64,000 nucleotides of DNA, taken from CAVPUA01 sp963708805. GTDB taxonomy: Bacteria; Actinomycetota; Actinomycetes; Mycobacteriales; Jatrophihabitantaceae. The position numbers and the translations under genes are program-made. Shown in pieces: positions 61,613-64,000 of the stretch (its first letter is position 1; each line of letters starts with the position of its first letter). Where the stretch lies: contig CAVPUA010000003.1 of NCBI GenBank assembly GCA_963708805.1, forward strand, positions 2,356,001 through 2,420,000. The letters are read 5' to 3'. The notes beneath the pieces are model-generated. The model was not told the DNA's origin, did not search any database, and saw only the letters and a list, made by a program, of their open reading frames with translations.

Positions 61613-62370
61613 ACCTCGACCAGCGAGATGACCAAGGTGATCCCGGCGACCAGCACGTAGATCGCCACCGCCGCCTGGACGATCCGCACCCGTCGGTCTT
61701 CGTGCATCGTCGTCCGGCTAAGCAGCCAGGCCAGGGCCGGCAGCACGAGGACTCCGTGCAGCGTTTCGGCGTGCAGCCACTTCAGGAACCCGGCCGTGTC
61801 ATAGGCCGCGGAGCGATGTCCCGTCCTGATCAAGATCTCGCCCCGGGCAATCATGGCGACACCGGCGGCGAGTCCCACCAGCAGCAGGGCGAACCCGGCC
61901 CGGACCGCAAGCCGCATGCTCGGCGCCCCGTCGACGTGACCGCGCAGGGCCGTCGACGCGAGCCGGCCGAGCACACCGATCAACACACCGCCGCCGATGG
62001 CCAGGCTGTACGCAATCACCGCGTTCATCGGCGTGGTGTCGTTGAAGTGCGAGGGGACGTCGCGCCAGGCCTGGACGGTGATCCCGGTGACCTCGACGAC
62101 GCAGTCGGCCGCGAACACGCCCAGAAGCCAGTCGCGCGTCCGAGCGGGCAGCCGGAGCGACGACGAGACCCAGGTGATCGAGATCAGCACCGAACCGAAC
62201 GACACACCGAACGTCACCGGCTTGCGCCACGACAAGGGTCCGAGCCACGCGCGGTGGTCGACGGCGGCGACGCCCAAGTGGGCCAGGCCGGAGAGGATCA
62301 GCACGAGCCCGACCGTGTAGCAGGCCTGCTCGATCGGCCGCGTCCTGGTCCGCAAAGTTGGATTGGCCAT
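61609..62370 (-). CDS. Integral membrane protein, unknown family
   Basis: 253 residues, intact, about seven membrane helices (CYTVGLVLILSGLAHLGV; VTFGVSFGSVLISITWVS; LLVGLAAGVAMIARG; IVQAAVAIYVLVAGITLVIS). WLGPLSWRKPVTFGVSFG and GHRSAAYDTAGFLKWLHAETLHG are distinctive. Several His residues in or near helices (LAHLG, VDHRAW, LHAETLHG) could bind heme or metal, but I recognise no family. Its ATG 62370 is 46 bases from the divergent MarR start, with an operator-like repeat between, so MarR probably controls it. Confidence 0.8.
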   Translation of the reverse strand: MANPTLRTRTRPIEQACYTVGLVLILSGLAHLGVAAVDHRAWLGPLSWRKPVTFGVSFGSVLISITWVSSSLRLPARTRDWLLGVFAADCVVEVTGITVQAWRDVPSHFNDTTPMNAVIAYSLAIGGGVLIGVLGRLASTALRGHVDGAPSMRLAVRAGFALLLVGLAAGVAMIARGEILIRTGHRSAAYDTAGFLKWLHAETLHGVLVLPALAWLLSRTTMHEDRRVRIVQAAVAIYVLVAGITLVISLVEV

Positions 62371-62372
62371 GT

Positions 62373-62395
62373 AATCGTTCTATCACAGAATGATT
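62373..62395. promoter_or_regulatory. Inverted repeat in the MarR intergenic region
   Basis: AATCGTTCT (62373-62381) and AGAATGATT (62387-62395) match at eight of nine paired positions around a 5-base spacer, between the two divergent starts. Likely the MarR operator. Confidence 0.65.
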
Positions 62396-62404
62396 CTTGT
62401 CGAC

Positions 62405-62410
62405 TATGGT
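62405..62410 (+). promoter_or_regulatory. -10 box of leaderless marR promoter
   Basis: TATGGT lies 6 bases before GTG 62417; it supports that start and places the inverted repeat directly upstream. Confidence 0.5.
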
Positions 62411-62416
62411 TATCGT

Positions 62417-62884
62417 GTGCCCCGACAGACGCGACCTCCCATCGGCAACGCCTTCCTTCTCGCTCAGATCGGCGCCCGCGCGGCCGATCGCTTTGCCCAG
62501 GCACTCGCCCCGCACGACCTGACGCCGCCGCTGGTCGGGATCATGCGCTCGCTGGTCACCGGCCCGGGGGCCAGCCAGCAACAACTGGCCGAGCGTTTCG
62601 GGATGGCACCGAGCCGCATGGTCGCTCTGGTGGACGACCTGGAGGGACGGGGCTGGATTCGGCGCGAACGGGACGCGAACGACCGCCGCGTCAACGTCAT
62701 CTCCCTCACCGACGAGGGCCGATCGGCATTCGGCACGATCGCCGCTGTCGCCCAGGAACACGAGAGGCACATCACGGCCGCACTCGACGACCACGAACGC
62801 AGCCAACTCCACGACCTGCTCAGCAAGCTGGCGGCATCGCTCGAGCTGACGCCGGCGATCCATCCGGGATATCGGACGCTCTAA
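62417..62884 (+). CDS. MarR family transcriptional regulator
   Basis: 155 residues, intact. Winged helix: ASQQQLAERFGMAPSRMVALVDDLEGRGWIRRERDANDRRVNVISLTDEGR, the MarR pattern including the DxRxx wing. N- and C-terminal helices form the dimer part. GTG 62417 is preferred to ATG 62390, which would lie within the inverted repeat. Its 3' end overlaps the next, convergent gene by 4 bases. The effector is unknown. Confidence 0.92.
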   Translation: MPRQTRPPIGNAFLLAQIGARAADRFAQALAPHDLTPPLVGIMRSLVTGPGASQQQLAERFGMAPSRMVALVDDLEGRGWIRRERDANDRRVNVISLTDEGRSAFGTIAAVAQEHERHITAALDDHERSQLHDLLSKLAASLELTPAIHPGYRTL

Positions 62885-63637
62885 CCGGCCGTCACGAGCG
62901 CGTTGTATCCGGCCACCCGGGCCCGGCGCACGGCGGTGGTCAGCGGGCGAAGCGCTTCGGCGCGCGCCTGCACGCCGTGACGATCGATCGCGCCGCCGTG
63001 CGGGTCACCGGCCGCGACGTCGAGGACGGCGGCCAGGCGCTCGGCCTGCGCCAACAGCAGCACGGCGCGCTGCGGGAAGCCCGGTGGCAGGTTCAACCGC
63101 TCGCCCGCCCGCCGGGCGTCGTCCAGCTCCTCGCGGACGTCGGCCCCGCGCCCGGCGACCTCGGCGGCCGACAGCGCGCTGGCCGACTCGCGGATCGCGG
63201 CGCCCAGGTCGTGGGCCGCCTCGTCCACCTGGACATGATCCAGCGGTGCCTCGCCGATGTCGTAGGCGTGCCAGACGACCAACTCCCGGGCGCTGCTCAC
63301 CGTCCGGGCGACACGCACCGGAACCACACCGAGCGCCGACGTCCAGACGGCCGAGCCGGCATCGATGGCCGCTGTTCGAAAGCCGGCCGGGCCCGGCAGC
63401 CCGCGCACGTCACCGGCGGCCGGAAACACCGCCCGGACGCCGCGGGAATCGGCGCGCCGCCAGGCCACCAGCACGTCGGCCACCGAGCCCAGGCCGCCCG
63501 CCTTGGTGTGATCGACGACGGTGGCTCCCGGCACACCCGCTCGGGTGAGCACGTCGTCGAAGGCCGCGGTGCCGCCAAGCCAGGCCGATGCACCACGCGC
63601 CGAACTGGCCGGCCAGTCGAGCAGTCACGATGATCAC
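62881..63637 (-). CDS. Conserved actinobacterial protein of unknown function
   Basis: About 250 residues. TARLAGQFGAWCIGLAGGTAAFDDVLTRAG, then DVLVAWRRADSRGVRAVFPAAGDVRGLPGPAGF, AAIDAGSAVW and ELVVWHAYD. A surplus base near 63573 separates the first 20 residues. The AGDVRGLPGP stretch is shared with other actinobacterial proteins, but I know no function. GTG 63637 or GTG 63628 is the start. It is divergent from the DUF3097 gene. Confidence 0.78.
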
Positions 63638-63681
63638 GCTAAGGCAGCGCGTCGCGCGCGGGCTGCGCAGGTCCGTCGACC

Positions 63682-63687
63682 TAGGCT
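63682..63687 (+). promoter_or_regulatory. -10 box of leaderless DUF3097-gene promoter
   Basis: TAGGCT lies 7 bases before GTG 63695, the same box as before usp. Confidence 0.5.
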
Positions 63688-63694
63688 CGCGGAC

Positions 63695-64000
63695 GTGCCG
63701 AAGTACCCGGATGACGTCCTCGCCGCCCCCGCTGCCCGGCGGCGCACCGTTCCGGAGGTCCCGGCCGAGGACGGCCTCGTGGTCGAGACCGCGGACGGAC
63801 GCTTCTGCGGTGCCGTCGTCGCAACCGGAAAGGCCGTCGTGGCGGGTGAGAAGCGCCTGACGGTCAGCCTGGAGGATCGGCGGGGCGCGGTGCGCGTCTT
63901 CCCGATGTTGCCGGCCGCGTTCCTCGTCGACGGGGCGCCGGTGACGTTGATCGCCCCCACCGCCGCGTCCCGCCGCCGCCAAAGCCCGCTCGCGCACCGC
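63695..64000 (+). CDS. DUF3097 family protein, 3'-truncated by the window
   Basis: The first 95 residues or so: YPDDVLAAPAARRRTVPEV, DGLVVETADGRFCGAVV, LTVSLEDRRGAVRVFPMLPAAFLVDGAPVTLI. This matches the N-terminal part of DUF3097, a widespread actinobacterial family of unknown role. A surplus base near 63971 shifts the last residues (the likely reading has AAAKARSRT). The gene continues beyond the window. Confidence 0.85.
   Translation, partial: MPKYPDDVLAAPAARRRTVPEVPAEDGLVVETADGRFCGAVVATGKAVVAGEKRLTVSLEDRRGAVRVFPMLPAAFLVDGAPVTLIAPTAASRRRQSPLAHR

Overview
The window is GC-rich, densely packed actinobacterial chromosome. The lineage call rests on marker genes: WhiA, RbpA, OpcA, a SufR-SufBDCSUT operon, a C-terminal cysteine cluster in ferrochelatase, and a FabG/InhA/HemH trio. 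From uvrC to hemH the backbone follows, in the same order, the Mycobacterium tuberculosis block that I recall as roughly Rv1420 to Rv1485: uvrC-rapZ-yvcK-whiA; gap-pgk-tpi-secG; pgl-opcA-zwf-tal-tkt; ctaB; ctaA with an ABC pair; suf; ABC-F, small HTH protein and enoyl-CoA hydratase; acn; NlpC/P60; moxR-DUF58-VWA; fabG-inhA-hemH. The genus cannot be read from the sequence; it need not be a mycobacterium. I see no rRNA, tRNA, insertion sequence, prophage or CRISPR array, and no gene-free stretch longer than about 200 bases.

Layout. 1-6.3 kb: DNA repair (uvrA 3' part, uvrC) with an acetyltransferase, an adenosine-deaminase-family enzyme and a universal stress protein. 6.3-9.2 kb: rapZ-yvcK-whiA. 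9.3-13.1 kb: lower glycolysis, secG, rbpA. 13.1-19.9 kb (minus): oxidative and non-oxidative pentose phosphate pathway. 20-27.3 kb: heme O and heme A synthesis, an ABC-2 exporter and several proteins of unknown role. 27.4-34.3 kb: acyltransferase and the Fe-S assembly operon. 34.4-40.3 kb: zinc metallopeptidase, ABC-F ATPase, HTH protein with a basic tail, enoyl-CoA hydratase, ABC exporter. 40.3-48.9 kb (minus): a xylose island (xylA, xylB, ROK regulator, sugar ABC transporter, second ROK regulator) inserted into the conserved backbone. 48.9-64 kb: aconitase, cell-envelope genes, moaA, MoxR/DUF58/VWA, fatty-acid elongation, ferrochelatase, a MarR-linked membrane protein and a partial DUF3097 gene.

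Sequence quality matters. Many genes are broken by frameshifts, and every shift I could resolve, on both strands, is a surplus base, never a missing one. This fits insertion-type read error, not gene decay. Gene coordinates below span the reconstructed reading frame across these shifts. The errors are patchy: 20-26 kb and 48.9-57 kb are almost clean.

How the genes work together: UvrA and UvrC act in excision repair. The glycolytic and pentose phosphate operons share triose and hexose phosphates, and the xylose island feeds xylulose-5-phosphate into tkt/tal. Suf supplies Fe-S clusters that aconitase, MoaA and probably HemH use. CtaA and CtaB make heme A for cytochrome oxidase. Two recurring regulatory themes stand out: a TAnnnT box 6-7 bases before the start codon of about a dozen genes (leaderless transcripts), and short tandem repeats sitting on gene ends and stop codons.
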